Shown here: positions 27,501 through 50,829 of the stretch, one piece after another | Position numbering within the stretch: position 1 is the first letter of the stretch | Layout of the letters: every line of letters starts with the position of its first letter | Assembly (NCBI RefSeq): GCF_002028425.1 | Contig: NZ_CP020042.1 | Coordinates: 2,542,001-2,606,000 of the forward strand | Origin: Streptomyces katrae | GTDB lineage: Bacteria > Actinomycetota > Actinomycetes > Streptomycetales > Streptomycetaceae | Reading direction: 5' to 3' | Length of the DNA: 64,000 bases | The notes under the pieces: model-generated | The model's input: only the letters and a program-made list of their open reading frames with translations | Databases searched by the model: none | What the model was told of the DNA's origin: nothing | Program-made: the position numbers and the translations under genes

Positions 27501-29737
27501 ACCAGCTCCTCGACCGCCTCCCGGGCGCCGGAGACGACCACGCTCTCGGGCCCGTTCACGGCAGCGAGCGACACCCGTCCTCCGCATGCGGCCAACGCTC
27601 CGGCGACGCGTTCCTCGGAAGCGAAGACGGCGGCCATGGCAGCCGGATCGGCGAGCTCCTGCATGAGCCGGCCCCTCACGGCGGCGAGCCTCAGTCCGTC
27701 CTCCGGCGTAAGCACGCCGGCCACGCACAGGGCCACCAGCTCGCCCACGCTGTGCCCCAGCACGGCGGCGGGCTCGACGCCCCAGGAGCGCCACAGCTCG
27801 GCCAGCGCGTACTCGACGGCGAACAGCGCGGGCTGGGTGTAGCGGGTCTCGTGGATCAGCCCCTCGTCGCCGGGTGCGGGATCGAGGATCTCGGTGAGGG
27901 GGCGGCCCAGCAGCGGGCGCAGTACCTCGTCGCAGGCGTTGATCCGGTCACGGAAAACGGGTTCGGTGGCGTAGAGGCCGCGGGCCATCCCGGGGTACTG
28001 GGCGCCCTGTCCGGTGAACAGGAACACCGCCTCCGGGCGGGCTCCGGTCCTCGCGTGCCCGATGTTCACCCCGGGCGGCGCCACCGCGCCATCCGTTGCC
28101 GCGAGGGTTTCGGCGATGCGTTCGCGCAGCTGGGCGGGAGTCGCTCCGGTCACCGCCAGACGGTGGGGGAAGTGGAAGCGGCCGGTGGCGGCACTGAAGC
28201 AGATGTCGGCCAGTTCGCCGTCCGGGGCTGCGGCAAGCCTGTCCAGGTAGCGGGCGGCGAGCGCGGTGAGCGCGGCAGGGGTCTTCGCCGACAGCGCCAG
28301 TAGGTGAACGGGTCGTTCCGAGGCGGCCGACGGCGTCCGAGGGGCGTCCGGGGCCTGCTCCAGCAGGACGTGGGCGTTGGTGCCGCTCGCCCCGAATGAG
28401 CTGACCCCGGCGAGCCGCGGCTCGTCGTGTGCGGGCCAGGCTGTGGGCTCCGTCGGAACGGCCACCTCCAGGTCCTCGATGCCGATCTCCGGGTTGATCT
28501 CGGTCAGGTGCAGATGGGGCGGGATCTCCCCCTGCCGCATGGCCAGGACCGTTTTGATCAGTCCGGCGATGCCCGCTGCCGGCTCCAGGTGCCCCACGTT
28601 GGTCTTGACGGAGCCGACCAGCAGCGCCCCGCGGCCGTCCCGCTCGCCCAGCACGGCGGCGAGGGAGCGCAGCTCGATGGGGTCGCCGAGGGGAGTTCCG
28701 GTGCCGTGCGCCTCGATGTAGTCCACGCGCGACGGGGGAAGGCCCGCAGCGGAGAGTGCCCGGCGGACGACGTCCTGCTGGGCCGCCGGGTTGGGCACCG
28801 TGAGCCCGCTGCTGCGCCCGTCGTGGTTGACGGCGGAGCCGCGGATCACTGCGAGCACCCGGTCGCCGGCCGCGAGGGCGTCGGAGAGGCGCTTGAGCAC
28901 GATCACGCCGCAGCCCTCGCCGCGGGCGTAACCGTCCGCTGCCTTGTCGAAGGTCTTGCACGCTCCGTCGGGGGACAGCGCGTGCGTCTTGCCGAGGACG
29001 ACGAACGACTCGGGCGACAGCAGCACGTTGACGCCGCCGGCCAGCGCCGTCGTGCAGTCCCCGGCCCGCAGGCTCTGGCAGGCGAGGTGCACGCCGACCA
29101 GCGACGACGAGCAAGAGGTGTCCACGGACAGGCTGGGGCCGGTCAGGCCGAGCCAGTACGAGAGCCGTCCGGCGCCGAAAGTGGAGGCGTTGCTGGTGGC
29201 GTAGTAGGCCTCCAGATCGGCCGGGGAGACCTGCTGGATCTGCACCTGGGCGTAATCGTGGTTGGTGACGCCGAGGAAGACTCCGGTGCGGGTGCCGGTG
29301 AGCCGCTCGTTGGCGATGCCGGCGTCCTCCAGGGCCTCCCAGCCGACCTCGAGGAGGAGCCGCTGCTGTGGGTCGAGTGACTCCGCCTCGCGGCGGGAGA
29401 TCCCGAAGAACGCGGCGTCGAACCCGTCGATGTCGTCCAGGAACCCGCCCTTGCGGGTGTACGACGTTCCGGGGGTCTCACCCGTAGCGTCGTAATAGCG
29501 ATCCACGTCCCAGCGCGAGGCGGGCACGTCGGTGATGCCGTCACCGCCGCGTCGCAGGAACTCCCAGAAGGAAGCGGGGGTTTCGACACCGCCGGGCATC
29601 CGGCAGGCCATGCCCACGATGGCGATCGGCTCGCTGCCGGTGCGCCGGGCCGATTCCAGCTCGGCACGCAGCCGGCGTATCTGAAGAACGCTCTGCGCGA
29701 GGACCTGACGCTGGTCGTGGTCGGTGGTCTCGGTCAT
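21542..29737 (-). CDS. Hybrid PKS-NRPS: KS-AT-DH-ACP-Cy-A(Cys)-PCP-TE
   Basis: 2731 aa. KS 36-460 (Cys209 in VDTSCSSS). AT about 568-925 (Ser663 in GHSVGE; RAFH 763-766 indicates malonyl-CoA). DH-like fold 948-1235 (His975, Asp1152, Gln1156 kept; Pro of HxxxGxxxxP replaced by Asp). ACP Ser1320. Cyclisation domain about 1395-1830 ([13 protein letters not shown]1533-D1538 of DALVMDAWS). A domain 1870-2365 (Lys2356 in NGKVDR) with pocket residues D2064 L Y N2107 M S L I W2168, the cysteine code. PCP Ser2412. TE 2465-2725 (Ser2541 in GWSMGG, His2701). No KR. It adds the last malonate and cysteine, closes a thiazoline and releases the chain. ATG overlaps the previous stop. Confidence 0.95.
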   Translation of the reverse strand: MTETTDHDQRQVLAQSVLQIRRLRAELESARRTGSEPIAIVGMACRMPGGVETPASFWEFLRRGGDGITDVPASRWDVDRYYDATGETPGTSYTRKGGFLDDIDGFDAAFFGISRREAESLDPQQRLLLEVGWEALEDAGIANERLTGTRTGVFLGVTNHDYAQVQIQQVSPADLEAYYATSNASTFGAGRLSYWLGLTGPSLSVDTSCSSSLVGVHLACQSLRAGDCTTALAGGVNVLLSPESFVVLGKTHALSPDGACKTFDKAADGYARGEGCGVIVLKRLSDALAAGDRVLAVIRGSAVNHDGRSSGLTVPNPAAQQDVVRRALSAAGLPPSRVDYIEAHGTGTPLGDPIELRSLAAVLGERDGRGALLVGSVKTNVGHLEPAAGIAGLIKTVLAMRQGEIPPHLHLTEINPEIGIEDLEVAVPTEPTAWPAHDEPRLAGVSSFGASGTNAHVLLEQAPDAPRTPSAASERPVHLLALSAKTPAALTALAARYLDRLAAAPDGELADICFSAATGRFHFPHRLAVTGATPAQLRERIAETLAATDGAVAPPGVNIGHARTGARPEAVFLFTGQGAQYPGMARGLYATEPVFRDRINACDEVLRPLLGRPLTEILDPAPGDEGLIHETRYTQPALFAVEYALAELWRSWGVEPAAVLGHSVGELVALCVAGVLTPEDGLRLAAVRGRLMQELADPAAMAAVFASEERVAGALAACGGRVSLAAVNGPESVVVSGAREAVEELVAALGRQSVRNKPVATTRAFHSPLMDPMLDAFEEEAARVTFAAPRIPVISNVTGAILTEPVTARYLREHARRTVRFHDGMTALYEQGHRTFLEMGPAPTLLGMAKRFAPAAGSTSGDETPAARFLPSLRRGQDDTAVLLESLGGLYAEGFAINWPGYEEGRGRRRADVPFYPFQRERHWFRPSALPPAAPAAPPAHGARALPADGSLLGRRVPSPLDTIQYASLLDPDQHGCLGDCVMDGLPVVNVGVYLDSVFTAARQLRGPGALVVEGLLVLQSLVLDPGVPRPVQLVLDPDAGEGAAFRYFAAAPGGDETGEWVLHSRGTVRREPALAAPRSATAHEEETRRRLGTELSGRDFYQRLWRRKLYLGPAAQWIDRVWSADGEAVARMRLPEAGETDRYLLHPGLTDALFQTLFACLPADSPADAVYALVGIDRFVFHEQTGPGPLYCHATLSPASDPSAMLIADVRVTDADGGSVVEATGVYAKRAVRSTVLRDSARARGAEPVAAALPVAAALPVAAPLPAATSGLDEIDRAGAVERPAALRALLLRAVARALRTDATALDPYEPLQNLGLDSLMALELKDALSAELGVTLPLVAFLDGSSIAGLGEHILPMLDLTAPAPGDTPSAAETAQAPLPEKEEPLPLLVHDPVGRHDPFGLTDLQQAYLVGRSDALPLGRISTYFYLEVDLVGVDLSRVAEAWNTVVARHDMLRAVVTPDGLQRVLPHVPAYDIRSVDLRGRGEEARRSHLDAVHEEMKHQVLDAASWPMFDIRATLLDEHTTRLHLGMDALVMDAWSTGVVFDEWARAYHGDGAELAELPVTFRDYVLASRELEDTPRFRRALDYWRDRIKTLPPAPELPLAKNPASLARPEFTHRAARLDAEAWTRFKERAAAAGVTPSAAVCTAYAQVIAAWSKSSRFTLNILFFNRQPLHPQVAGIVGNFTATTLLEVDSTATDGFRVRAGRLQKQLWSDLENSQVSGVRVLRELNRSQRNSAPATMPIVFASTVNFGAKENPGAATSLSHPIVSMGESGEERWSSVRTPQVWLDHQVLEDAGGLTVNWDSVDELFPPGMADAMFTAYVGVLNELCDDENAWGRPSPVLAPETDLRTREAVNATAAPVPEGLLHDGFVARAGEQPDRPAVIAPGRTLTYGELDGLSNRLDRWLRERGAGSGTLVAIVMEKGWEQIAACFGVLKSGAAYVPIDAGVPAERLRLLLAGAGVSLVLTQSRVHEVTAWPEGMAVLSVDGPDADAHGTEPLPPAGTTPDELAYVIYTSGSTGQPKGVMIEHGSALNTVRDVNDRFGVTADDRVLALSALNFDLSVYDVFGLLGAGGVVVLPEPSAHREPARWAELVAEHHVTVWNTVPTLMEMFTEHVLASAADVPLRTVMMSGDWIPVTLPDRIRRIAPDAAIWSLGGATEASIWSILYPIGEVDPAWPSIPYGTPMLNQRFHVLNEAFQPCPAWVPGQLYIAGTGLARGYLGDDAKTRAAFVRHPATGERLYRTGDLGRYLPDGTIEFLGREDFQVKVQGYRIELGEIEAALLRMPGVRAAAVTALGARHEGKRLIGYAVADDGHTLEAAGLEDALRRELPDYLVPQRILVLDELPLSANGKVDRAALPAPDEGLTDGPGAVVPRNGTERRLAAIWEEFFETRPIGVTANFFDLGGDSLLAVRVMARIHDVFGHALPLSTLFAHPTIEQLAEALRDGDADTRRSALVPIRPEGGRPPLFFVHPVGGDVLCYAELASLLDSDQPFYGLQVPDTDDGVPLESIQELAVHYARSVTGAAPEGPLRLGGWSMGGVIALELARLLTEAGRDVELVAVIDLLEPPGPHDTLVDESALLAWFARDLAGLADQDWTPDGDLFRGDGGRSPLEALHTEAVRAGVLPPDIDVRTLGGIVSRFCANSRALVTHEPRPYEGRVVFLRAADGGASTETAGQWLALCPGAGSVIRDVPGDHYTAMRRPHLATLAAELRTALEEKPPSVPTR

Positions 29738-32700
29738 TCGGAACTCCCTGCGGCACGGTCTGCGGCGCGGATCTCGTCGGCGAGGATGGCCAGGAGCTCC
29801 TGCTCGGTCAGGCCGTCCACATCGTGGTCGTGGGCGTTGTCGGCGGATGCGGCGAACGGGGCGGCTTCGGTGTCGTACGGGGTAGGCGGGACCTCGGCGG
29901 CAGGCGTTTCGTCCAGGTCCGGGCCGACGAGGGCCGTGAGGTGGGTGGAGAGCCCCTCCACGGTGGGGTGCTCGAACATCACGGCCGTCGTCAGTGCCAG
30001 GCCGAGGGCGTTCTCCAGCCGTTTGCGGACCTGGGTGGCCAGGAGCGAGTCCATGCCCATCTGGAAGAAGCCGGTCTGCGGGTCGATGCGCGAGACGTGG
30101 AAGCCGAGCACGTCGGCGACGGTTCCCACGACGAGGCGGTAGACGTCGGCGGGCGCGGTCACGGGCTCCGGAGCACGGTCCGCCGGACCGGACACGGGTA
30201 CCGGCTCGGGCTCCGGTCGCGGCTCGGCTGCCCGCGCGGAGCCGGGCTCGGTGCCGGGTTCAGCGGGTGTACGGAACCAGAAGCTCTCGTGCTGCCAGGC
30301 GTAGGCGGGCAGCGGCACCGCCGGTGCGGGGCCGTCGAACAGATGGTCCAGCGGTACGGCGAGTCCATTCGCGTGGAGGGCGCCGAGGCCCTCCAGCAGG
30401 GCTTGTGCCTCCGGCTCTGCACGCCTCATGGAAGGCAGGGCCAGGCCTTCGCGTCCCGACCGCTCCAGGGCCTGCTCGACGGCGGACAGCAGCAACGGGT
30501 GCGGGCTCAGCTCGACGAACACGCCATTGTCCTGCTCCACGAGGTCCTGCATCCCCTGCCAGAACAGCACGGGCTCGCGGAGGTTGCGGTACCAGTACGC
30601 GGCGTCGAACTCCGACCCGTCCGTCAGCTTCCCGGCGACGGTGGAGAAGATGGGGACGGCCGACGGCTTCGGTGCCAGTCCGGCCAGCCCCTCCAGCAGG
30701 TCCTCCCGCAGCCGGTCCACCTGCGGGCCGTGCCCGGCCACGGTGTTCTTCATCGACCGGCAGAAGACATTGCGTTCGCGCAGCGTCGTCGCGAGCGTCT
30801 CCAGCGTCTCGGTGTCACCGGACAGCACCGTCGAGGTGGGGCTGTTGGACACGGCCACCGCCACGCGTTCGCGACAGCCGTCAAGGAGCGCGTCGGCCTC
30901 GTCCATCGGCAGGCCCACCACCAGCAGGCTGCCGGAGCCGTGCAGCCGGCCGAGCAGTCCGCTGCGCACGTGGATCACTCGGGCCGCATCCTCCAGCGTG
31001 AGGGCTCCCGCGACATGCGCGGCGGCGATCTCACCGGTGCTGTGACCGACGACGACGTCCGGTTCGACGCCGAAGGAGCGCCAGCGCGCGGCGAGGGCGA
31101 CGGCGACGGTGAACAGGGCGGGTTGGATGATCTCCAGGTCCGTGGTCAGCGTGTCGGTGTCGGTCCGGTGGATCTCATCGATGACGGACCGCCCCAGGAG
31201 CCGCCGGAAGGTCTCGTCGCACTCCTCTGCGGCGGAGCGGAAGACGGCGCAGTCACGCATCAGCTCACGTCCCATGCCGAGGCGCTGGGAGCCGTGCCCG
31301 GCGAAGACGAAGGCGGTTCCGCGGCCGAGGGGACGGGTCGTGCGTCCGATGACGCCCCCGGTGAACTCATTGCCGTCGAGCCAGGCGGTGAGCCGGTCGG
31401 CGGCCTGTGCGTGGGAGTCGGCGACGACTACGCAGCGGTGCGGGTGCTGCGTCCTGCGCACGGCGGCGGCGTGGGCCAGGGCGGGGAACGGCACGGTCTG
31501 CCCCGCCGGTGAGCGCAGGTGCTCGCGGTAGGCGGCGGCCATCGGCGCGAGTGCGTCGGCGGTGCGCGCGGTGATCGTCAGCAGGCGCAGACCGCCTTGG
31601 CTTCCGCTGCCGGGCTCTGCATCGTGGCCTGCGGCCACGGCCGCGGGCGCGGGCCCGAGGACGACATGCGCGTTGGTGCCCCCGGCGCCGAAGGCGCTCA
31701 CTGCGGCGTGCCGCCGGTCGTCGGACACCTTCCACGGCTGCGGCTCGGTCGGGACGAACAGCCGGCTGCCGTCGAGGGAGATGTGCGGGTTGAGCGCTTC
31801 GAGGTGCAGGTTGGGCGCGATGGCACGGTGGTGGATGCTCAGGGCGGCCTTCAGGAGGCCTGCGATGCCGGAACCCGCCTCCAGATGACCGATGTTGGTC
31901 TTCACGGAACCGAGGGCGCAGGCGTCCTGGCCCTCGGCGCCCTCACCACTGCCCCCGGCACCCGGCCGGCCGTAGACCTCGTTGAGCGCCTCGACCTCGA
32001 TCGGGTCCCCGAGCGCCGTTCCCGTCCCGTGCGCTTCGAGGAGCGTGACCTGGGAGGGCTCAAGGCGGGCGGCGCGCAGAGCAGAGGATATGACCTCGCG
32101 CTGGGAGACGCCGTTGGGGGCGGTCAGTCCGTTGGTCAGCCCGTCCTGGTTGACGGCGGAGCCTCGGACGACGGCCCAGATCCTGTCCCCCGCCGCGAGC
32201 GCGTCGGACAGCCGCTTGAGGACAACGACCCCGACGCCTTCGCCGCGCACGTAGCCGTCGGCGCGGGAGTCGAAGGTCTTGCAGCGGCCGTCCGGGGCGA
32301 GCGCGCCGATCTTGGCGAAGCCCACCATCGGCATCGGCGACAGGACCAGGTTCAGCCCGCCGACCACGGCGGTCTCGCACTCCTGGCCACGCAGGCTCTG
32401 TGCGGCCAGGTGCAGGGCCACCAGGGAGGACGAGCAGGCCGTGTCCACGACGAGGCTGGGACCCCGCAGGTCGAAGAGGTACGACAGACGGTTGGGTATC
32501 AGGGAGTTCGCCCCGCCCGCAGAGGTGTACGTGTCGATCCCCTGGGGCCGCTGGAACTGCATCTGGAGGTAGTCGGAGGAGTTGGCCCCGACGAACACGC
32601 CGGTGTTGCTGCCCTGGACGGCCTCACGCGTCAGCCCTGCGTCCTCCCACGCCTCCCAGGCGACCTCCAGGAAGATCCGCTGCTGCGGGTCCATCTGGGC

Positions 32701-33066
32701 GGCCTCGCGCGGGGATATTCCGAAGAAGTACGGGTCGAAGCGGTCCACGCCGTCAATGAAGCCCCCGTGCCGCGCGTACATCCGCCCGGGGGCGTCCGGG
32801 TCGGGATCGTAGTACGCGGCCTGGTCCCAACGGGTGGGCGGAACCTCGGTGATGGCGTCCGTTCCGCTCTCCAGGAGCCGCCACAGAGCGTCGGGGGAGT
32901 TCGCGCCGCCCGGGAACCGGCACCCCATGCCGATGATCGCGATGCCCTCACGCTTGGCGTTCTCCAGCGAGTCGACCTTCCTGCGCAGGTCACGGACTGC
33001 TGCGAGGGCCCTGGTCAGCGTGGACCCGGCGGCAGCCGCGGGGTCCGGTGTGCTGGGGCTGCTCAT
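29734..33066 (-). CDS. Type I PKS module KS-AT-ACP (predicted ethyl/alkylmalonyl extender)
   Basis: 1110 aa. A short N-terminal helix (LTRALAAVRDLRRKVDSLEN, 17-36) is a coiled-coil docking element. KS 40-470 has Cys211 in [10 protein letters not shown] 583-930 has Ser676 in GHSTGE and the specificity motif VAGH at 776-779, the pattern linked with ethylmalonyl and larger units; its N-terminal motif reads GHGSQ instead of GQGSQ. ACP Ser1007 in MGMDSLLA. There are no reductive domains, so the beta-keto group from module 2 is kept. The acidic C-terminal tail (LTEQELLAILADEI) is a docking helix. ATG 33066 is one base after the previous stop. Confidence 0.95.
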   Translation of the reverse strand: MSSPSTPDPAAAAGSTLTRALAAVRDLRRKVDSLENAKREGIAIIGMGCRFPGGANSPDALWRLLESGTDAITEVPPTRWDQAAYYDPDPDAPGRMYARHGGFIDGVDRFDPYFFGISPREAAQMDPQQRIFLEVAWEAWEDAGLTREAVQGSNTGVFVGANSSDYLQMQFQRPQGIDTYTSAGGANSLIPNRLSYLFDLRGPSLVVDTACSSSLVALHLAAQSLRGQECETAVVGGLNLVLSPMPMVGFAKIGALAPDGRCKTFDSRADGYVRGEGVGVVVLKRLSDALAAGDRIWAVVRGSAVNQDGLTNGLTAPNGVSQREVISSALRAARLEPSQVTLLEAHGTGTALGDPIEVEALNEVYGRPGAGGSGEGAEGQDACALGSVKTNIGHLEAGSGIAGLLKAALSIHHRAIAPNLHLEALNPHISLDGSRLFVPTEPQPWKVSDDRRHAAVSAFGAGGTNAHVVLGPAPAAVAAGHDAEPGSGSQGGLRLLTITARTADALAPMAAAYREHLRSPAGQTVPFPALAHAAAVRRTQHPHRCVVVADSHAQAADRLTAWLDGNEFTGGVIGRTTRPLGRGTAFVFAGHGSQRLGMGRELMRDCAVFRSAAEECDETFRRLLGRSVIDEIHRTDTDTLTTDLEIIQPALFTVAVALAARWRSFGVEPDVVVGHSTGEIAAAHVAGALTLEDAARVIHVRSGLLGRLHGSGSLLVVGLPMDEADALLDGCRERVAVAVSNSPTSTVLSGDTETLETLATTLRERNVFCRSMKNTVAGHGPQVDRLREDLLEGLAGLAPKPSAVPIFSTVAGKLTDGSEFDAAYWYRNLREPVLFWQGMQDLVEQDNGVFVELSPHPLLLSAVEQALERSGREGLALPSMRRAEPEAQALLEGLGALHANGLAVPLDHLFDGPAPAVPLPAYAWQHESFWFRTPAEPGTEPGSARAAEPRPEPEPVPVSGPADRAPEPVTAPADVYRLVVGTVADVLGFHVSRIDPQTGFFQMGMDSLLATQVRKRLENALGLALTTAVMFEHPTVEGLSTHLTALVGPDLDETPAAEVPPTPYDTEAAPFAASADNAHDHDVDGLTEQELLAILADEIRAADRAAGSSE

Positions 33067-33067
33067 G

Positions 33068-46861
<13,794 letters not shown>

Positions 46862-47113
46862 CGCCGCCCCCTCGAAACGTCCTGGTGGCGAACCTAGGAC
46901 AGGGGGTGCAGCGGCCCAACCCCTTCCTTCGTATCCCCTAGCCGGACGCGGAAGCCCCTACACATCCCCTAGCCGGACCGCGGGCCGTGGCCTTCGCGAT
47001 CGGCTAGTGGAACGCTCGAGCCTGCTTGCCTGGGCTCACTTGAGGACCTCGACGGCCTTTCGGCTTCGGCGGCCTCGTTCGAGGACCAAGGACCAGTGAA
47101 GGAAGGGGTTCCA
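46862..47113. promoter_or_regulatory. Divergent synthase/CCR promoter region with twin CCCCTAGCCGG boxes
   Basis: This 250-base region drives the synthase operon leftwards and the extender cassette rightwards. Two identical 15-mers, ATCCCCTAGCCGGAC, lie at 46933-46947 and 46964-46978, 31 bases apart (about three helical turns), with a weaker CCCCTA between them. Similar CCCCTA boxes occur upstream of the second CCR gene (60874-60922). They are candidate binding sites for a cluster activator such as the LAL protein. Confidence 0.55.
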
Positions 47114-48445
47114 TTGAGATCCATGGCTGAGGCTCTACTGGCGGGGGCGAGTCCCGACGAACTCGCCCGTACCGCGGTGCCGAAGAGTTTCACCGCCGCC
47201 CACACCCGTATCGAGGATGTGGGCATGTTCGGCGACGCCGCGGACAAGGACGTACGCAAGTCCCTGCATGTCGGCGACCTGCCCATGCCCGAGCCGGCCC
47301 CTGACGAGGTGCTCGTCGCGGTGATGGCCAGCTGCGTCAACTACAACACGGTGTGGTCGGCCACCTTCGAACCCATACCGACCTTCTCGTTCCTCAAGCA
47401 CTACCAGGGCAGAGGACACTGGGAGAGCCGCCACGACCAGCCCTACCACGTGCTGGGATCCGACGCCGCTGGTGTGATCGTCCGGGTCGGGACGGGCGTG
47501 CGCCGCTGGAAGGTGGGCGACCATGTGGTCGTCAGCCCCGTTCAGGCGGACGACCAGGAAGCGGCCAGTCACGCCGACGGCATGCTCGGTGCCGAGCAGC
47601 GCGCTTGGGGGTACGAGACGAACTTCGGTGGTCTGGCCCACTACACGGTGGTGCGCGCCAGCCAGCTCATTCCCAAGCCCGCCCACCTGACGTGGGAGGA
47701 GGCGGCGAGCATCCCCGGCTGCGGAGGCACCGCCTACCGCATGCTGGTCAGCGACCGGGGCGCCCGGATGAAGCAGGGCGACGTCGTGCTCATCTGGGGT
47801 GCCTCGGGCGGTCTGGGTGCGTATGCGGTACAGCTCGTCCGCAATGGCGGCGGCATCTCCGTGGGTGTCGTCAGCTCGGAGAAGAAGGCGGAGGCGCTGC
47901 GCCGGCTCGGCTGTGACGTGGTGATCAACCGCGACGAGATCGGCATCGGCGACGACTTCGCCGACGATCCGTCCCGGGTGATCGAGGCGGGCAAGCGGCT
48001 CGGCCGGATCATCCGCCGGGAAACCGGCGAGGATCCGCACATCGTCTTCGAGTACGTCGGCCGGGCCACCTTCGGCATCTCGATGTTCGTGGTACGGCGT
48101 GGCGGCACGGTGGTGACCTGCGGGTCCAGCACCGGATACCGGCACGACTACGACAACCGCTATCTGTGGATGAAGCTCAAACGGATCATCGGAAGCCACG
48201 GCGCCAACCTTCAGGAACAGTGGGAGACCAACCGTCTGGTCACCATGGGACGGCTCATGCCGGGCCTGTCCGCGGTCTACCCGCTGCACGAGATAGGGGA
48301 GGCCGCGCGCATGGTGCAGACCAACCGGCACATGGGCAAGGTGGGAGTCCTGTGCATGGCGCCGGAGCGCGGCCTCGGCGTGACCGATCCGGAAACGAGG
48401 GCGAGGATCGGCGAGGACCGGCTGAACCCGCTGGGGGGTGAGTGA
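47114..48445 (+). CDS. Crotonyl-CoA carboxylase/reductase homologue 1 (divergent)
   Basis: About 443 aa. It follows the CCR pattern MFGDAADKDVRKSLHVGDLP, SCVNYNTVWSATFEPIPTF and WGYETNFGGLAHYTVV, with the NADPH loop IWGASGGLGAYAVQL and YDNRYLWMKLKRIIGSH. It differs from the usual FEHPG and GSHFAN, reading FEYVG and GSHGAN (about residue 360), next to the His thought to help bind CO2. CCRs reductively carboxylate 2-enoyl-CoAs to alkylmalonyl-CoAs; the Phe-to-Gly change may admit a larger substrate. The start is uncertain: TTG 47114 has the best ribosome site, ATG 47123 and GTG 47096 are alternatives. First gene of a coupled cassette. Confidence 0.88.
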   Translation: MRSMAEALLAGASPDELARTAVPKSFTAAHTRIEDVGMFGDAADKDVRKSLHVGDLPMPEPAPDEVLVAVMASCVNYNTVWSATFEPIPTFSFLKHYQGRGHWESRHDQPYHVLGSDAAGVIVRVGTGVRRWKVGDHVVVSPVQADDQEAASHADGMLGAEQRAWGYETNFGGLAHYTVVRASQLIPKPAHLTWEEAASIPGCGGTAYRMLVSDRGARMKQGDVVLIWGASGGLGAYAVQLVRNGGGISVGVVSSEKKAEALRRLGCDVVINRDEIGIGDDFADDPSRVIEAGKRLGRIIRRETGEDPHIVFEYVGRATFGISMFVVRRGGTVVTCGSSTGYRHDYDNRYLWMKLKRIIGSHGANLQEQWETNRLVTMGRLMPGLSAVYPLHEIGEAARMVQTNRHMGKVGVLCMAPERGLGVTDPETRARIGEDRLNPLGGE

Positions 48446-48447
48446 CC

Positions 48448-49452
48448 ATGTTCAACCAGTCTGTGGGCATCCTGGGAACGGGCTCGTACCTGCCGGAGCG
48501 GCGCGTCCTCAATGACGAGATAGCCCCGGCCTTCGGCGTGGAGCCGGAGTGGATCGCCCGAAGGACGCAGATCCGCGAGCGACGCTACGCCGAACCTGGC
48601 GACGCCGCCTCCGACCTGGCGGTGCGGGCCGCGCACGTGGCGCTGGAACGCGCGGGGGTGCCCGCGGAGCGCATCGACTACATCATCGTCTCCACGGCCA
48701 CGGCCGACACCCCGTTCCCTCCGACGGCCGCGCTGGTGCAGAACGCGCTGGGCGCCCGCCGCGCCGCCTGTTTCGACATCAACATCGGTTGCAGCGGTTT
48801 CGTCTACTGCATCGGCCTCGCCCGCGCGATGGCTGCGGTATCCCCCGGTTCGTACGCGCTGGTCCTGGCCGCCGAGGTGTTCTCGCGGTTCATCGACCCG
48901 GCCGACCGGGGGACCTCGGTGCTGCTGGCGGACGGCGCGGGCGCGGCGGTGGTGGGCCCCGTCCCGGCTTCCACCGGGATCATCGACGTGGACCTGCGCA
49001 CCCACGGCGAAGCCCACGACCTGCTGGTCATCCCGGCCGGCGGCAGCAGGAACCCCGCTTCCCCGCAGACACTGGCCGAGGGCGGGCACTACCTGAAGAT
49101 GCGCGGGCGCGACGTGACGGACTTCGTCCTGTCCAACGTCCCGGGCGCTGTCGGTGACCTGCTGGACCGGACCGGGGTACGCCCGCACCAGGTGGACCAC
49201 TTCATCCCGCACCAGGCCAACGGCGTGATGCTGGAGACCCTCGTCGAGCGCTGCGGCCTGGTCAAGGCCCGGACACATCTGACGCTGGAGCAGTACGGAA
49301 ACGTGGGCAGCGCCTCCGTCGCCATCACCCTGGACCAGGCAGCGAGCTCGGGCGCACTGGCCGAAGGCGACATGGTGCTGCTGGCCGGTTTCGGCGGCGG
49401 CATGGCACTGGGCAACTGCCTGATGCGCTGGTCCGGGCCGGTGGCCCGATGA
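48448..49452 (+). CDS. 3-oxoacyl-ACP synthase III (KAS III, FabH-like)
   Basis: A 334-aa protein with the complete KAS III triad: Cys115 in NIGCSGFVY, His255 in FIPHQAN and Asn285 in YGNVGSAS. It starts VGILGTGSYLPERRVLNDEI. It condenses an acyl-CoA primer with malonyl-ACP to a 3-oxoacyl product, the first step towards the enoyl thioester used by the neighbouring CCR. The ATG lies two bases after the CCR stop (an overlapping GTG at 48442 is possible), and the 3' end overlaps the dehydrogenase start by four bases. A role in making a special extender unit is more likely than bulk fatty-acid initiation. Confidence 0.92.
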   Translation: MFNQSVGILGTGSYLPERRVLNDEIAPAFGVEPEWIARRTQIRERRYAEPGDAASDLAVRAAHVALERAGVPAERIDYIIVSTATADTPFPPTAALVQNALGARRAACFDINIGCSGFVYCIGLARAMAAVSPGSYALVLAAEVFSRFIDPADRGTSVLLADGAGAAVVGPVPASTGIIDVDLRTHGEAHDLLVIPAGGSRNPASPQTLAEGGHYLKMRGRDVTDFVLSNVPGAVGDLLDRTGVRPHQVDHFIPHQANGVMLETLVERCGLVKARTHLTLEQYGNVGSASVAITLDQAASSGALAEGDMVLLAGFGGGMALGNCLMRWSGPVAR

Positions 49453-50309
49453 GCGCGATCGCGCGGGTGGGAGTCGTCGGCTGCGGGCTGATGGGGTCCG
49501 GCCTGGCAGAGGTGAGCGCCCGGGCGGGCTGTGACGTGCGGGTGGTGGTCTCGCGGGAGGCGTCGGTCGCGGCGGGCCGCGAGCGGGTCACCCGATCGCT
49601 GGACACGGCGGTGGCCCGGGGACGGCTCACCGCCTCGGAGCGTACCGCCACGCTGGAGCGGATCTCCTTCAGCGCGGACCTGAAGGACCTGGCCGACCGG
49701 GAGTTCGTCATCGAGTCCGTCATCGAGGACGAGGCCGTCAAGCTGGAGCTCTTCGCCACGCTGGACGCGGTCGTCGAGGATCCGGAGGCCGTCCTGGCCT
49801 CGAACACCTCCTCCGTGCCCATCATGAAGCTGGCCCGGGTCACGAGCCGCCCCGCACAGGTGATCGGCACCCACTTCTTCAATCCGGTACCGGTGCTGGC
49901 CCTGGTGGAGGTGGGCTGCTCCCTGCTGACGTCGGAGCGGACGTACGAGCGCACGGAGGCGTTCATGTCCGGGCAGCTGGGCAAGGAGGTGGTCCGCTCA
50001 CAGGACCGGCCGGGCTTCGTGGTCAATGCCCTGCTCGTGCCCTACCTGCTGGGCGCCATCCGGATGGTGGAGGCGGGGCACGCCCGGGCGGAGGACATAG
50101 ACAAGGGCATGTCCCTGGGCTGCGCCCACCCGATGGGTCCGCTGCAGCTCGCCGACCTGGTCGGCCTGGACACCCTCGCCGACGTGGCGAGCGGCTTGTA
50201 CGCGGAGTACAAGGACACGTCCTACGCCCCGCCTCCCCTCCTGTCCCGCATGGTCGAAGGCGGCCTCCTGGGCCGCAAGACGGGCCGTGGGTTCTACTCG
50301 TATCCGTAG
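49449..50309 (+). CDS. 3-hydroxyacyl-CoA dehydrogenase (3-hydroxybutyryl-CoA type)
   Basis: A 286-aa protein. The NAD(H) fold shows VGVVGCGLMGSGLAEVSARA; VIESVIEDEAVKLELFATLD, SNTSSVPI, GTHFFNPVPVLALVEV and DRPGFVVNALLVPYL follow in the order expected for the FadB2/Hbd family. The catalytic His is in GTHFFNP. It reduces 3-oxoacyl to 3-hydroxyacyl thioesters. It is coupled (ATGA) to the KAS III gene. A dehydratase is still needed to give the enoyl-CoA for the CCR and is not encoded here. Confidence 0.93.
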   Translation: MSAIARVGVVGCGLMGSGLAEVSARAGCDVRVVVSREASVAAGRERVTRSLDTAVARGRLTASERTATLERISFSADLKDLADREFVIESVIEDEAVKLELFATLDAVVEDPEAVLASNTSSVPIMKLARVTSRPAQVIGTHFFNPVPVLALVEVGCSLLTSERTYERTEAFMSGQLGKEVVRSQDRPGFVVNALLVPYLLGAIRMVEAGHARAEDIDKGMSLGCAHPMGPLQLADLVGLDTLADVASGLYAEYKDTSYAPPPLLSRMVEGGLLGRKTGRGFYSYP

Positions 50310-50322
50310 CGGCTGTACCGCC

Positions 50323-50829
50323 TCACCACAGGGGGCGCAGCGGCGGGAGCGTGTCTCCGGCGAACTGCCGGATCAGCCTCGCGAGTTCGCGGCGCATGGA
50401 TGTCAAGGCCTCGGGGTCGAGCTGGCTCGCCAGCTCGACCTCGAGACCGTAGAGGACCCGGCCGGCGGCAGCGAGGTGGTGCCGTGCCTTGTCGGTGAGG
50501 ACCACGAGCTTGCGCCGCCCGCCTTCGGGGTGCGGCTCACGGCGCACGTACCCGTGCTCCTCCAGGAAGTCCACGATCTGCCCGGACGCCTGCTTCGTCA
50601 CGCCGAGACGCTCGGCCAGCTCGCTGCTGGTGACCCCGCCCCCGTGCAACGCCTGGAACGCCATCCCGTGCACCGGACGCAGCTCACCGTAGCCCAGGGC
50701 ATTGATCCTGGACACGAACTCTCCGTGCACCAGCTGGAACGCCATGCCGAGCAGGAACGTCAGGTCGGCGCCCTGGAGCGGGTCCTCCGGCGAGTCCGGA
50801 GCTGTCTGGGGCGGATGTTGGGGCGTCAC
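50323..50829 (-). CDS. MarR-family transcriptional regulator
   Basis: A 168-aa winged-helix protein: LRPVHGMAFQALHGGGVTSS, the HTH ELAERLGVTKQASGQIVDFL and the wing RREPHPEGGRRKLVVLTDKA. It converges with the extender cassette and is divergent from the LAL gene. A clear inverted repeat (TTGAC-N9-GTCAA, 50839-50857) sits just upstream of its start and is a likely autoregulatory operator. The ligand may be the product or an acyl intermediate, which would link the exporter or tailoring genes to product level; this is inference. Confidence 0.9.
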   Translation of the reverse strand: MTPQHPPQTAPDSPEDPLQGADLTFLLGMAFQLVHGEFVSRINALGYGELRPVHGMAFQALHGGGVTSSELAERLGVTKQASGQIVDFLEEHGYVRREPHPEGGRRKLVVLTDKARHHLAAAGRVLYGLEVELASQLDPEALTSMRRELARLIRQFAGDTLPPLRPLW

